Shown in pieces: positions 51,875-63,354 of a stretch of DNA of 64,000 bases. The notes beneath the pieces were generated by a model. The model was not told the DNA's origin. It searched no databases and worked only from the letters and a program-made list of their open reading frames with translations. The first letter of the stretch is position 1. Each line of letters opens with the position of its first letter. The translations under genes and the position numbers were made by a program. This stretch comes from Ralstonia sp. UNC404CL21Col (lineage in GTDB: Bacteria; Pseudomonadota; Gammaproteobacteria; Burkholderiales; Burkholderiaceae). The stretch is taken from the NCBI RefSeq assembly GCF_000620465.1, contig NZ_JIBE01000004.1, positions 1,488,001 through 1,552,000 of the forward strand, read 5' to 3'.

Positions 51875-52528
51875 TTAAACCGTGAAGTATTCGGGCCGCA
51901 GTCGGCGCGTGATTTCCAGCACCGGCAGCACGTGGTCCAGATGCTCGCGCATGGCGCGCACAGCCCGCGTCGGGTCGTTGGACGCGAGAGCGTCGATCAC
52001 CGCGCGATGCTCTGCCAGGACCTCGGTCATGCGACCCTCCAAGGGGAGGGTCAGCAGCCGATAACGGTCGATCTGCGTTTTGACTTCCAGGATGATCTGC
52101 CAGACACCGGGATAGCCCGACAACTCGGCCAGCGTGGCGTGAAACGCTTCGTCGGTGCGGAAGAAGCCGCGCCGGTTGCCCTCGCGCACGCATTGCGCCT
52201 GCCGCTCCAGCACGACGTTGAGCTTGTGGATGCCTTCGGGCGTCATGCGCTCGGCAGCCTTCTCGATGATGGCGACTTCCAGCGCGCTGCGCACCAGCAT
52301 GGCTTCTTCCAGCGTATTGAGCGGAATGCGCGACACGAATGTCCCGACGCGCGCCTGGACGTCGATCAGCCCTTCCTCGGCCAAGCGCTGGACCGCCTCG
52401 TGCACGGGCGTGCGGCTGGTGCCGAATTCTTCTGCGAGGTCCTTCTCGACGATGCGCGTTCCGGGTAGCAACTCCATCTCGACAATCCGCTCGCGCAGAC
52501 TGAGATACACGCGTCGAGAGGCGGTCAT
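51875..52528 (-). CDS. GntR-family (FCD subgroup) transcriptional regulator
   Basis: 217 residues from the ATG at 52528 (GAGG upstream). The winged helix-turn-helix is at about residues 3-68 (RVYLSLRERIVEMELLPGTRIVEKDLAEEFGTSRTPVHEAVQRL). The FCD effector domain (75-210) has likely metal ligands in FRTDEAFHATLAELSG and EHRAVIDAL. FCD-type GntR proteins often sense sugar acids. It closes the pectin/uronate gene set, 227 bases after the porin, and is the obvious candidate repressor of that block. Confidence 0.88.
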   Translation of the reverse strand: MTASRRVYLSLRERIVEMELLPGTRIVEKDLAEEFGTSRTPVHEAVQRLAEEGLIDVQARVGTFVSRIPLNTLEEAMLVRSALEVAIIEKAAERMTPEGIHKLNVVLERQAQCVREGNRRGFFRTDEAFHATLAELSGYPGVWQIILEVKTQIDRYRLLTLPLEGRMTEVLAEHRAVIDALASNDPTRAVRAMREHLDHVLPVLEITRRLRPEYFTV

Positions 52529-52708
52529 GGTGGCCTCGTCCTCAGGTGACGAGGGGAAAGGACGCGAAGTCATACAGCTCGCAACGAGTTCGGGTGGGAG
52601 TGGATGGGATTGCAACGGCGGTGCCTGGGATTGTCGATGCGGTCACAGGCCAAGGGCAGCGCGGGCATCATGATAGCGGCAAAGTCCGCGCGCTTGAACT
52701 GAGGCGAA

Positions 52709-52742
52709 CCCGGCACAGCGTCGAAGCCGACACCGTGCCGGG
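52709..52742 (-). terminator. Hairpin after the porin gene
   Basis: CCCGGCAC and GTGCCGGG pair around an 18-base loop that itself holds a GTCG-AAGC-CGAC stem, 12 bases beyond the porin stop. There is no T-run on the minus strand, so terminator strength is uncertain. Confidence 0.4.
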
Positions 52743-52754
52743 CGCGTCAATCGG

Positions 52755-53963
52755 TCAGAACCGGTGAATCATGCCGACAGCCACCGCCAGCTGCGACCCC
52801 GTTGCCGAAGGTGCGCCGTTCTGGCCGTCGCCGATCGACGCCGTGGCATCGATGATGCTGCCCGTGGGCGAGATCGTCTTGCCCTTGGCTTTCTGATACG
52901 CCTCCAGAACGTACAGGCCCGTGCGCTTCGAGAGGCTGTAGTACTGCGACAGGTTGAACTGGTGATACGTCGCTGCATCGGCAATGCCGTTGGCCTTGGT
53001 GGCGCGCGTATACGAATATCCCGCAGCCAGGTCCAGCGTCGGCGTTGCCTTGTAGTGCAGCACTGCGCCGCCGGTATTGAAGATCGCCTGGCTGGCGAAC
53101 TTGGAGTTCACGCCCGGGATGTACTGCACGTTGGTGTACGACACCGACACGTCCCATGCGGGCGAGAAGGTGTAAGAACCCAACACGGCAAAGCGCTGTT
53201 GCGCGGCCGCCAACTGGTAGCCCGCATTGATGGCGGACACGGCAGGTTCGCTGCCGCCGTTGGATAGCGATGAGTTCGCGCCCCATGCACCACCGCCCAC
53301 CGTCGAGTTGTTCACGCGCATAAAACCCGCGCCCACGCCGACCGGGCCGTTGGCGTAGCGCGCGGCAAAGCTCCAGGTTGAGCCGTTGCCTGCGCTGCCC
53401 GGCGTTTCGCCCAAGCCGTATGAGCCGCTGAAAGTCACGCCGCCCAGCGTGGGTGACGTGTAAACCACGGAGTTGTTGACGCGGTAGTTGGTGTCGAGGG
53501 AGTCGATATCGCCTGGGTGCGCGCCGTAGAAGCCGGTCAGCCAGGTGATCGGGCTATATGGGGCGAGGATCGAAAAATACGCCGTGTACTGACGACCCAG
53601 CGTGACGGTGCCGAGGTCGCGGTTGGTCAGCCCCACGAAGGCCTGCCGGTTGAACATCAGCCCCGAGACCGATTGCGAGCCCGTGTCGCCGTTAAAGCCT
53701 TCTTCGAGCACGAACTGCGCGCTGTTGCCGCCGCCCAGGTCTTCGTTGCCCTTGAAGCCGAAGCGGCTGCCCGACCAGATGCCGCTGTTCTGCTTGACGA
53801 CCGAATGGCCGTTCGAGGTGGAGCCGACCGAGGTCTGGTTGCTCTGATACCCGATCGACACGTCGATGTTGCCGTACAGCGTGACGCTGCTCTGTGCGTA
53901 CGCCGATCCGGCGATGCCTCCTGTGAGTGCAATCGCTGCCGCGATGGCTACCTGGCTCTTCAT
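52755..53963 (-). CDS. Outer-membrane porin, Burkholderiales type (porin_4)
   Basis: 402 residues. A signal peptide of about 23 residues (MKSQVAIAAAIALTGGIAGSAYA) is followed by SSVTLYGNIDVSIGYQSNQ, the usual start of the 16-stranded general porins of this order. The protein ends with a C-terminal Phe (GMIHRF), the signal for assembly by the Bam machine. It is the last gene after the TRAP transporter (60-base gap), so it probably lets the same uronates or oligosaccharides cross the outer membrane. Confidence 0.93.
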   Translation of the reverse strand: MKSQVAIAAAIALTGGIAGSAYAQSSVTLYGNIDVSIGYQSNQTSVGSTSNGHSVVKQNSGIWSGSRFGFKGNEDLGGGNSAQFVLEEGFNGDTGSQSVSGLMFNRQAFVGLTNRDLGTVTLGRQYTAYFSILAPYSPITWLTGFYGAHPGDIDSLDTNYRVNNSVVYTSPTLGGVTFSGSYGLGETPGSAGNGSTWSFAARYANGPVGVGAGFMRVNNSTVGGGAWGANSSLSNGGSEPAVSAINAGYQLAAAQQRFAVLGSYTFSPAWDVSVSYTNVQYIPGVNSKFASQAIFNTGGAVLHYKATPTLDLAAGYSYTRATKANGIADAATYHQFNLSQYYSLSKRTGLYVLEAYQKAKGKTISPTGSIIDATASIGDGQNGAPSATGSQLAVAVGMIHRF

Positions 53964-54023
53964 GATGACTCCTTCCTTGATGTCGCAGCCATGGCTGCAT
54001 GTTGGTTATTCGTTGAGGTGCCC

Positions 54024-55376
54024 TCAGTACACCGGGTGCCCGTTGATCACGCTCGGCAGCCAGGTCGAGAAGAACGGCATGTAGGTCACCACGTTGATGG
54101 CGGTGAAGATGGCGAGGTAGTACGGCCACGCGATCTTGGTGGTCTCGCCGATAGAGACCTCACCGATGGCGCAGCCGACAAACTGCACCGAGCCGATGGG
54201 CGGATGCACCAGGCCCAGCGAGCAGTTGAGCAGCAGCATGATCCCGAACTGCACCGGGCCGACGCCGCAGTGCATGGCCATCGGCAGGAACAGCGGCGTG
54301 GTGATCAGGATGTGCGCTGCCATGTCGACGAACGTGCCCAGGAACACCTGCAGGATGTTGATGTAGAGCAGCATCAGCCACGGTGCGGCGCTGGTCTGCG
54401 TGAGCATCTGCTCGATAGCGTCCGGGATCTCCAGGTAGGCCATCTGAAAGCGCAGCATGTTCGACACGGCAATCAGCAGCAGCACCACGCCGGTGGTTTT
54501 GGCGGCGTGGGCCAGAGCGCGGCGGAACTTGCTCCACGTCATGGAGCGATAGACCAGCACCGTGAGGCACAGCGAATAGGCGACCGCGATGGCGGCGGCT
54601 TCGGTGGCGGTGGCAATGCCCATGGCCACGCACACCAGGATCAGCGCAATCACCATCAGGCCCGGTACCGCACCCACAAAGGCGCGTGCGACGGCAAGCC
54701 AGCCGGGGAAGGGCGGCAGCTCGGTCGAGCCATCGGCGCGGCGCGGGAAGCCGTAGCGCTTGGCTTGCCAGTAGGCGGCGATCAGCACGAAGCCCATGAC
54801 CCACAGCACCGGCAGCAGCCCGGAGAACAGCAGATCGCCAATCGACACGCCGCTCACCTGCTGGCCGTTGAGCGAACCCACGATGCCCTGCGCCGCAAAG
54901 GCGTAGATGATCATGTTGGTGGAGGTCGGCATGAGCGCGCCGGCCAGCGAGGCATGCGTGGTCACGTTGACGGCGTAGGCCGCGCTGTAACCTTCGCGCT
55001 TCATCAGCGGAATCACCACGCCGCCCATGGCTGACGTGTCTGCGGTGGGCGAGCCCGACACGCCGCCGAACAGCGTGCAGGCCACCACGTTGGCCATGCC
55101 CAGGCCGCCGCGGAAGTGCCCCACCAGCGATTGCGCGAAGCGCAGGATGCGGTCTGCAATGCCGCCGTGCAGCATCAGCTCGCCCGACAGAATGAAGAAC
55201 GGCACGGCCAGGAACGAGAACGCGTTCATGCCGGAGATCATCGACTGCATGGCGGTGGCCGCCGGCAGACCTTCGTGCAGATACGTCAGCACGCATGACA
55301 GGCCGAGCGCGAACGAAACCGGTACGCCCAGCAGAAGAAACGCCAGAAAACTGACGGAGAGAATAGCGAGATCCAT
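54024..55376 (-). CDS. TRAP transporter large permease (DctM-like)
   Basis: 450 residues with about 12 hydrophobic helices. It shows the DctM marks FLLLGVPVSFALGLSC, GGLGMANVVACTLFGGVSGSPTADTSAMGGVVIPLMKREGY and PLFLPMAMHCGVGPVQFGIMLLLNCSLGLVHPPIG. It forms the transport pore with the small permease next to it (6-base gap). It belongs to the group of TRAP systems that carry sugar acids. Confidence 0.95.
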   Translation of the reverse strand: MDLAILSVSFLAFLLLGVPVSFALGLSCVLTYLHEGLPAATAMQSMISGMNAFSFLAVPFFILSGELMLHGGIADRILRFAQSLVGHFRGGLGMANVVACTLFGGVSGSPTADTSAMGGVVIPLMKREGYSAAYAVNVTTHASLAGALMPTSTNMIIYAFAAQGIVGSLNGQQVSGVSIGDLLFSGLLPVLWVMGFVLIAAYWQAKRYGFPRRADGSTELPPFPGWLAVARAFVGAVPGLMVIALILVCVAMGIATATEAAAIAVAYSLCLTVLVYRSMTWSKFRRALAHAAKTTGVVLLLIAVSNMLRFQMAYLEIPDAIEQMLTQTSAAPWLMLLYINILQVFLGTFVDMAAHILITTPLFLPMAMHCGVGPVQFGIMLLLNCSLGLVHPPIGSVQFVGCAIGEVSIGETTKIAWPYYLAIFTAINVVTYMPFFSTWLPSVINGHPVY

Positions 55377-55382
55377 GGTGAC

Positions 55383-55871
55383 TTAACTTGCGTCTTGCGC
55401 GAACAGCCCGATCAGGCGTTCGAGAGCGAATAGGGCGATGGCGACACTGGCCGCGATCGGAATCCAGTAGCGGACGGCTTCAGGCAGACCGAGGATGGGG
55501 ATGCGGTCACCGAATGTGGTTTCGGCCATGTCGAAGCAGCCGATGAAGATCACAATCGCAAAGGCGATCAGACACAGCTTCTGCAGCACGTGCGCGGCGC
55601 GCTTGCCACCCGCGGGCAGGCGTTCAACAAAGGAATCGAGGCCGATATGGCCGCCTTCGCGCACCTTGAGCGCCGCCCCGAACATGGCGATGGCCACCAC
55701 CATGAGCAGGGCGATGGGTTCAACAAAATCCGGCGCGTTGTTGAAGACGTAGCGCATGACCACGCCGTAGAAGACGAGCACGGTCAGCGTGGCCAGGCAT
55801 GACGCCGCCACAAGCGTGAGCACAAGCGCAAACGCATCGTTGATGCGTTTGAGTAAAGACATCGATTGCAT
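55383..55871 (-). CDS. TRAP transporter small permease (DctQ-like)
   Basis: 162 residues from the ATG at 55871 (MQSMSLLKRINDAF), with an alternative ATG three codons on. Four hydrophobic helices and the family segment VVMRYVFNNAPDFVEPIALLMVVAIAMFGAALKVREGGHIGLD are present. It pairs with the DctM-like protein. It is in the middle of the TRAP P-Q-M set, 135 bases after the binding-protein gene. Confidence 0.93.
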   Translation of the reverse strand: MQSMSLLKRINDAFALVLTLVAASCLATLTVLVFYGVVMRYVFNNAPDFVEPIALLMVVAIAMFGAALKVREGGHIGLDSFVERLPAGGKRAAHVLQKLCLIAFAIVIFIGCFDMAETTFGDRIPILGLPEAVRYWIPIAASVAIALFALERLIGLFAQDAS

Positions 55872-56006
55872 GCTGAACCTGGAGGGGAGCGCGGTATCGG
55901 AGGTGGGCAGGCGGGGGCCGGTGTAGGAACGTCGTCCATCGGCAGCCTGCCCGGCGCGGGGCCCGCGGGAAAGACGCAAGCCCTGCGCTTGAGCGGTGAG
56001 GCAGGC

Positions 56007-59095
<3,089 letters not shown>

Positions 59096-59162
59096 TGGGT
59101 CTCCTCGTCAGGGTTTTCTTTGACATGTCGCCCTTGCAGCAGGCTGCTGACCGGTGCACGTC

Positions 59163-59197
59163 TTTTGATATATCAAAATTTATGGATTGATATATTA
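59163..59197. promoter_or_regulatory. Candidate GntR operator pair upstream of GH28
   Basis: TTTTGATATATCAAAA (59163-59178) is a perfect 16-base palindrome. A second, degenerate copy TTGATATATTA begins at 59187, 22 bases (two helical turns) after the matching start at 59165. It lies 68 bases upstream of the GH28 start, where a GntR/FCD repressor would sit. Confidence 0.6.
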
Positions 59198-59537
59198 GGG
59201 GTCAAGGGCGGGTTTTCCCGGTCCCCACCCGCGGGGGTACGGAGGACGGCGGCAGCTATGTCCCTGTTCCGCGAAGCGTCCTGTCGGGCTGGTGTCGCCG
59301 CCGGCACGTGGATGAGGCAGCGAACGAGCGCCCGTTTGTCGTACGCCGCAGATGCTGTTGTGAGCCGGCGCAGCGCATGGCGGCGCGGCATCGGGCCGTT
59401 CCACACGGCCTTCAGATAGGCGCCGTGTTCCTATGCACGGAATTGTGATTCGATCCAATTGCGATTGAATCTGCATGACTTAAAGAAACGCCCCTGTCAC
59501 ACAGCATTCCTACCATGCGGATGCCAATCGATGTGAC

Positions 59538-59556
59538 CGATTCACTTCATGAATCG
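59538..59556. repeat. Dyad in the divergent region
   Basis: CGATTCA and TGAATCG are exact inverted copies around CTTCA. It may be a protein-binding site for the metallophosphoesterase promoter. Only the symmetry supports it. Confidence 0.4.
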
Positions 59557-59768
59557 CAGGCAATAAAAAGAGCATCGAACGCATTCGCTATCTGAGCTTT
59601 TTTGAGAGTGTTTTGTCTCGGAAGCTCAGTGCGGTTGACCTGTGTCGATGAGAACTGCCGCTTTTCAGGCATGACGTTCATTTCCCTTCGCGCGTTGGAC
59701 CAGCCCCTGCGAATTGCGACGGCAATCGCTTTGCCTTCTGGGTAGCCCAAAACGTAACGGAGAGAACC

Positions 59769-62072
59769 ATGTCAATGAAAAGTCGGGCCGATCAACAGCC
59801 GGTGACGCTGGACGATCTGGCGGCTGTTCCTGAATTGAAGCGCCGGCAGTTGCTGCGCATGATGCTTGCCTCGACCGCGGTCGGCCTGTCGGGTGCGCTG
59901 AGCGGGTGCGGTGGTGGCGATGCGTCGGACGCGTCGACGGGTTCCACCTCAACGGGTACGGGCACGTCCCCCGGCGCGGGCAATCCGGGCACCGGTACGC
60001 CTGCGCCAAAAATGGTGTCGTCATTTACGCTGGCGGCCTTGCCGGATACGCAGTTCTATCCGCGCTATGCATCGGCAAAAATGGGCGAGTTGTATCAAAA
60101 GAATTATCCGACCATCAATCCGCAATTCGATAATCCATTCAAATCGCAAACGCAATGGATTGCCCAGAATGCAAAAGCGCTGAAACTGGCCTTTACCACC
60201 CATCTTGGCGATATTGTCGATCAGTCCTGGTATTACACCTCTGAGGGTTCGGCACCGTGGAGCGCGAATACTGATCTGCTGAGTAACAGCCAGCTCAGCA
60301 ACGGCACCGTGACCAAAGAGTGGGAACTGGCGAGCCAGGCAATGCAGGTGCTGGAAAAGGCCAACTGCAACTATTCGATTTGCGCGGGCAACCACGATAT
60401 CGGCGCCATCGGCTCGTCGATGCAATGGGGGCCGGACTGGGGCGTGGGCGTTTCCGGTTTCGACAACACCGACGGATACCAGGACGGCGGCAACCACCGG
60501 CAAGGTCTTCTGGAGCCGTATCTGAAAGTGTTCCCGACCGCGCGTGCCCAGCAGCAGTCAACCTTCGGCGGCCGCCACGGTTCGGGCTTTCACGAGTACC
60601 ACGTCTTCCAGGCGGAGGGAAACCAGTTTCTGGTGCTGTCGATGTCGTGGCGCGCTTCGGACGATGCGATTGCCTGGGCCAACTCGGTCATCGCAAAGAA
60701 CCCCGGCATTCCGGTCATCCTGATTTGCCACCAGCTCGCGGGCATTGGTTCCGATGGAGTGACGGCAACCGATACGGCCTATTCGAGCTACCTGTGGGAC
60801 AAGCTGATCAAGAATAACGACCAGATTTTCATGGCCGTGTCGGGTCACTATCACGGCGCCTGCAAGATGACGAAAAAGAACGCCGCCGGCAACGACGTCA
60901 TCTTCATGGTCGTCGATTATCAGATGGCCTATATGGGCGGCAACGGCCTGATGCGCCTGTTCGAATTCGATCTGACGAACAACAGGATCGTCGCCAGTTC
61001 GTTCTCGCCGTGGGTGCCGGTCAAGCCGGAAGCGAGCCTGACCCCGTTCGATTCGGCGTGGCTGACGGCGGATAACCAGAACTTCTCGATCGACATCGAT
61101 TTTGCCAAGCGCTTTGCCGGCTTCAATCCCGGCTTCAAGGCCGCGGCGGGCTCGGTGTCGGGCAGCCTGACCGACGTCGCCAAGGGCCTGATCCTGGCGA
61201 ACTATCACAACCCGCCGCAGGTTGCGGGCAAGCCGGCGTCGGGCCCGAACGACTACCCCGTGGTGCCCAACACGCTGGCGCACTGGCGGTTCTACAACAC
61301 GGCTGCGGCGGAGGGCCAGGCACTGTCTCCGTATCAGCCGGGCTTCCAGATCAAGGATGCCTCCGTGCCGGGCGATACCACGGCCGGCGCGAACCCCATT
61401 TCGCTCAACACGTGGATGGGCGGGCAACCCGGCGATCTGGTCTGGTCGAAAGACCATCACCCGCTGTCGTCGGCCCCCGGCAGCCTGCAGTTCAAGAACG
61501 CCAACCAGACGAGGTCTTCGTACTTCACGACCGACACGACTTCGCCGTTGAATGTGCAAACGTTTGCCAGCGGCTACACGATCGAGGCGTTCCTGAAGAT
61601 CGATTCGGCCTGGACCGCGCAGAACAACGCGTGGATGGGCATCCTGTATCGACTCGGTGCGCGCAGCGCGGCCACCGGCGTGTCGTGGCCGGGCGATGTC
61701 GACCAGGGCGACACGATGGCGATGTTCGCCTTTTCCAACTTGATGGAGTTCCAGTGGGAGGTCATCCCGACCGACAACACCGAGAACCTGGCGTGCTGGT
61801 CCGGCGGTGTCTCGGCAGGGCAGTGGCTGCACGTTGCCATCGTCAACGACGGAAAGGGCAGCACGACGATGTACGTGGAAGGCGCGCCCATCCTGCGCAA
61901 CAACAGCGGGATGGACGGCATCCGCTACGTGGCGAGCAACCAGCAGATGGCCATCGGCTGCGCGCAATACGGCGGCAGCATGGGCAACGGCTTCTTCGGC
62001 AGCCTTGGCGAGATGCGGATTGTCGGTGCGCCGCTGCCGCCCAGCCAATGGCTGACGGCACGCGCTTCATAA
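59769..62072 (+). CDS. Metallophosphoesterase with C-terminal LamG domain, Tat-type lipoprotein
   Basis: 767 residues. The N-terminus has twin arginines (LKRRQLLRM, RR at 25-26), a hydrophobic stretch and a lipobox cysteine at Cys47 (SGC-GGG), then a Gly/Ser/Thr-rich linker. The calcineurin-like phosphoesterase core shows LPDTQ (D93), GDIVD (D148), GNHD (208-210) and GHYHG, the metal ligands of the fold. A concanavalin-like LamG domain fills about residues 550-765. It is predicted to be exported and lipid-anchored; the substrate is not known. It is divergent from the GH28 gene. Confidence 0.88.
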   Translation: MSMKSRADQQPVTLDDLAAVPELKRRQLLRMMLASTAVGLSGALSGCGGGDASDASTGSTSTGTGTSPGAGNPGTGTPAPKMVSSFTLAALPDTQFYPRYASAKMGELYQKNYPTINPQFDNPFKSQTQWIAQNAKALKLAFTTHLGDIVDQSWYYTSEGSAPWSANTDLLSNSQLSNGTVTKEWELASQAMQVLEKANCNYSICAGNHDIGAIGSSMQWGPDWGVGVSGFDNTDGYQDGGNHRQGLLEPYLKVFPTARAQQQSTFGGRHGSGFHEYHVFQAEGNQFLVLSMSWRASDDAIAWANSVIAKNPGIPVILICHQLAGIGSDGVTATDTAYSSYLWDKLIKNNDQIFMAVSGHYHGACKMTKKNAAGNDVIFMVVDYQMAYMGGNGLMRLFEFDLTNNRIVASSFSPWVPVKPEASLTPFDSAWLTADNQNFSIDIDFAKRFAGFNPGFKAAAGSVSGSLTDVAKGLILANYHNPPQVAGKPASGPNDYPVVPNTLAHWRFYNTAAAEGQALSPYQPGFQIKDASVPGDTTAGANPISLNTWMGGQPGDLVWSKDHHPLSSAPGSLQFKNANQTRSSYFTTDTTSPLNVQTFASGYTIEAFLKIDSAWTAQNNAWMGILYRLGARSAATGVSWPGDVDQGDTMAMFAFSNLMEFQWEVIPTDNTENLACWSGGVSAGQWLHVAIVNDGKGSTTMYVEGAPILRNNSGMDGIRYVASNQQMAIGCAQYGGSMGNGFFGSLGEMRIVGAPLPPSQWLTARAS

Positions 62073-62079
62073 GGTAAGG

Positions 62080-62111
62080 GCGCTCCCGCCGTTGCAATGC
62101 GGCGGGAGCGC
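62080..62111 (+). terminator. Strong hairpin after the metallophosphoesterase gene
   Basis: GCGCTCCCGCCG and CGGCGGGAGCGC form a perfect 12-bp stem around an 8-base loop, 8 bases after the stop codon. There is no T-run after it. Confidence 0.5.
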
Positions 62112-62267
62112 GGCCGGAACGCGTCGATGTGGCAGGTGTGCAGGCGGCCTGGGCACCGAAATGGCGACTCAATTCCGACTCATGCCTCCTCAAAAAGCGC
62201 GTTTTACGCTTCATTTCATTGACGATGTTGGCGGCACAGCGTTTCATGTCAGCAAAGCAGCTCTTGC

Positions 62268-63254
62268 ATGGAGACGCACGTGCCACCCGAAGACAACGCG
62301 GCGCCGATGTACCGAAGCGGAACCGCCGCCCGCATGGCCAAGATGCCTGTATCCACCCTGCGTGTGTGGGAGCAGCGCTATGGCGTGATTTCTCCGGCCA
62401 AATCGGAGTCCGGCCAACGGCTGTATTCGAGCGAAGACGTCCGGCGCCTCGCGCTGCTGCGGGCACTCGTCAACCAGGGCCACGCAATTGGTGCGATTGC
62501 GCATGCGGACAGCACCGAACTCCAGCAGTTGCTGGAAGCGTCCGTGACCGTAGAGGCGCCCGCGCCGGCGCCATCCACCGCGGCCATTTCGCTGGCCGTC
62601 TGCGGCGCATTGCTGGCGGAGCGCGTCCGGCGCAGAAAGAGCACGCTTGCGTCGCTGGGCATCGAGCCCGTCATCGAACTGCCCGCGCTCGACGGCGAGG
62701 CGCACGTCGAACCGCCGCCGCGCACCGACGCGCTGGTCGTGGAAGCCGCCTCCCTGCATCCGGAAACGGCGGAAGCCGTGTTGGCCGCGGCACGCCGTTG
62801 CGGGGCCAGCGCCGTCGGCGTGATCTACAGTTTTGGCACGGTGCGCGCCACCGATATGCTGCGCGCAGCCGGCGTGCGGCTGTATCGCGAGCCCAACGCC
62901 CAGGGCGAACTCGACCAGGTTCTGCAGGAGTTGGCGCAGCTCGTACGCGTGGATGCCGTGTACGGAAAGCTCGAGCCGTTGCGGCGCAATGCGCGCAGGT
63001 TCACGGACCGCCAGCTGGAGATCTTCGCCAACGCCTCGCAGACGCTCGCCTGCGAATGCCCACGGCATCTTGTCGGGCTGATCCGCCAGCTCGACGCATT
63101 CGAGCGGTTCAGCGATGGCTGCGCGGTGCGGTCGTCGCTCGATGAACAACTTCACCGCTATCTCGGTGATGTCGCCAACCGCGCCCGTTTGATGCTCGAA
63201 GACGCGATGGAATTCGCCATTCGGGCTGAGACGCTGCATCCACCTGCGGGTTAG
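62268..63254 (+). CDS. MerR-family regulator with C-terminal B12-binding-like domain (CarH/LitR-like architecture)
   Basis: 328 residues. The MerR helix-turn-helix is at about residues 14-85 (YRSGTAARMAKMPVSTLRVWEQRYGVISPAKSESGQRLYSSEDVRRLALL). A helical and Rossmann-like part resembles the cobalamin domains of CarH/LitR. The B12-ligand motif (E/D-x-H-x-x-G) is not visible, so it may belong to the group without cobalamin. The last about 80 residues are a helical tail. folE lies 100 bases downstream; LitR-type proteins control light-induced genes such as folE and photolyases, so a light- or stress-linked role is possible. Confidence 0.78.
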   Translation: METHVPPEDNAAPMYRSGTAARMAKMPVSTLRVWEQRYGVISPAKSESGQRLYSSEDVRRLALLRALVNQGHAIGAIAHADSTELQQLLEASVTVEAPAPAPSTAAISLAVCGALLAERVRRRKSTLASLGIEPVIELPALDGEAHVEPPPRTDALVVEAASLHPETAEAVLAAARRCGASAVGVIYSFGTVRATDMLRAAGVRLYREPNAQGELDQVLQELAQLVRVDAVYGKLEPLRRNARRFTDRQLEIFANASQTLACECPRHLVGLIRQLDAFERFSDGCAVRSSLDEQLHRYLGDVANRARLMLEDAMEFAIRAETLHPPAG

Positions 63255-63262
63255 CTGCGTAT

Positions 63263-63287
63263 AGGTGGATATGCGTCCCATCCACCT
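63263..63287 (+). repeat. Hairpin in the MerR-folE gap
   Basis: AGGTGGAT and ATCCACCT pair perfectly (8 bp) around a 9-base loop just after the MerR stop. It is the first of two hairpins in the 100-base gap. Confidence 0.5.
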
Positions 63288-63315
63288 CGCGCGGCAGCTT
63301 GCCTGAGGCGGCATG

Positions 63316-63340
63316 GGCGGTGAAAGCACCGCCGACTTTT
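63316..63340 (+). terminator. Rho-independent terminator between the MerR gene and folE
   Basis: GGCGGTG-AAAG-CACCGCC followed by GACTTTT. The 7-bp GC stem and T-run are terminator-like, and it stands only 15 bases before the folE start, so it may end the MerR message or attenuate folE. Confidence 0.55.
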
Positions 63341-63354
63341 CGGAGGCAACTTCA

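Larger units (their letters stand above)
59096..59768. other. Divergent intergenic region of about 670 bases, lower GC
   Basis: It lies between the divergent GH28 and metallophosphoesterase genes. It holds the palindrome pair at 59163-59197 and a 7-bp dyad at 59538-59556. No credible protein gene was found: the short open frames lack ribosome binding sites. The base composition is lower in GC than its surroundings, notably from about 59430 to 59640. Confidence 0.55.

Noticed and set aside
53517-55034. 505-codon plus-strand open frame opposite the porin and DctM-like gene
   Set aside because: Shadow frame with His/Gln/Asp-rich sequence; both minus-strand genes have full family features.
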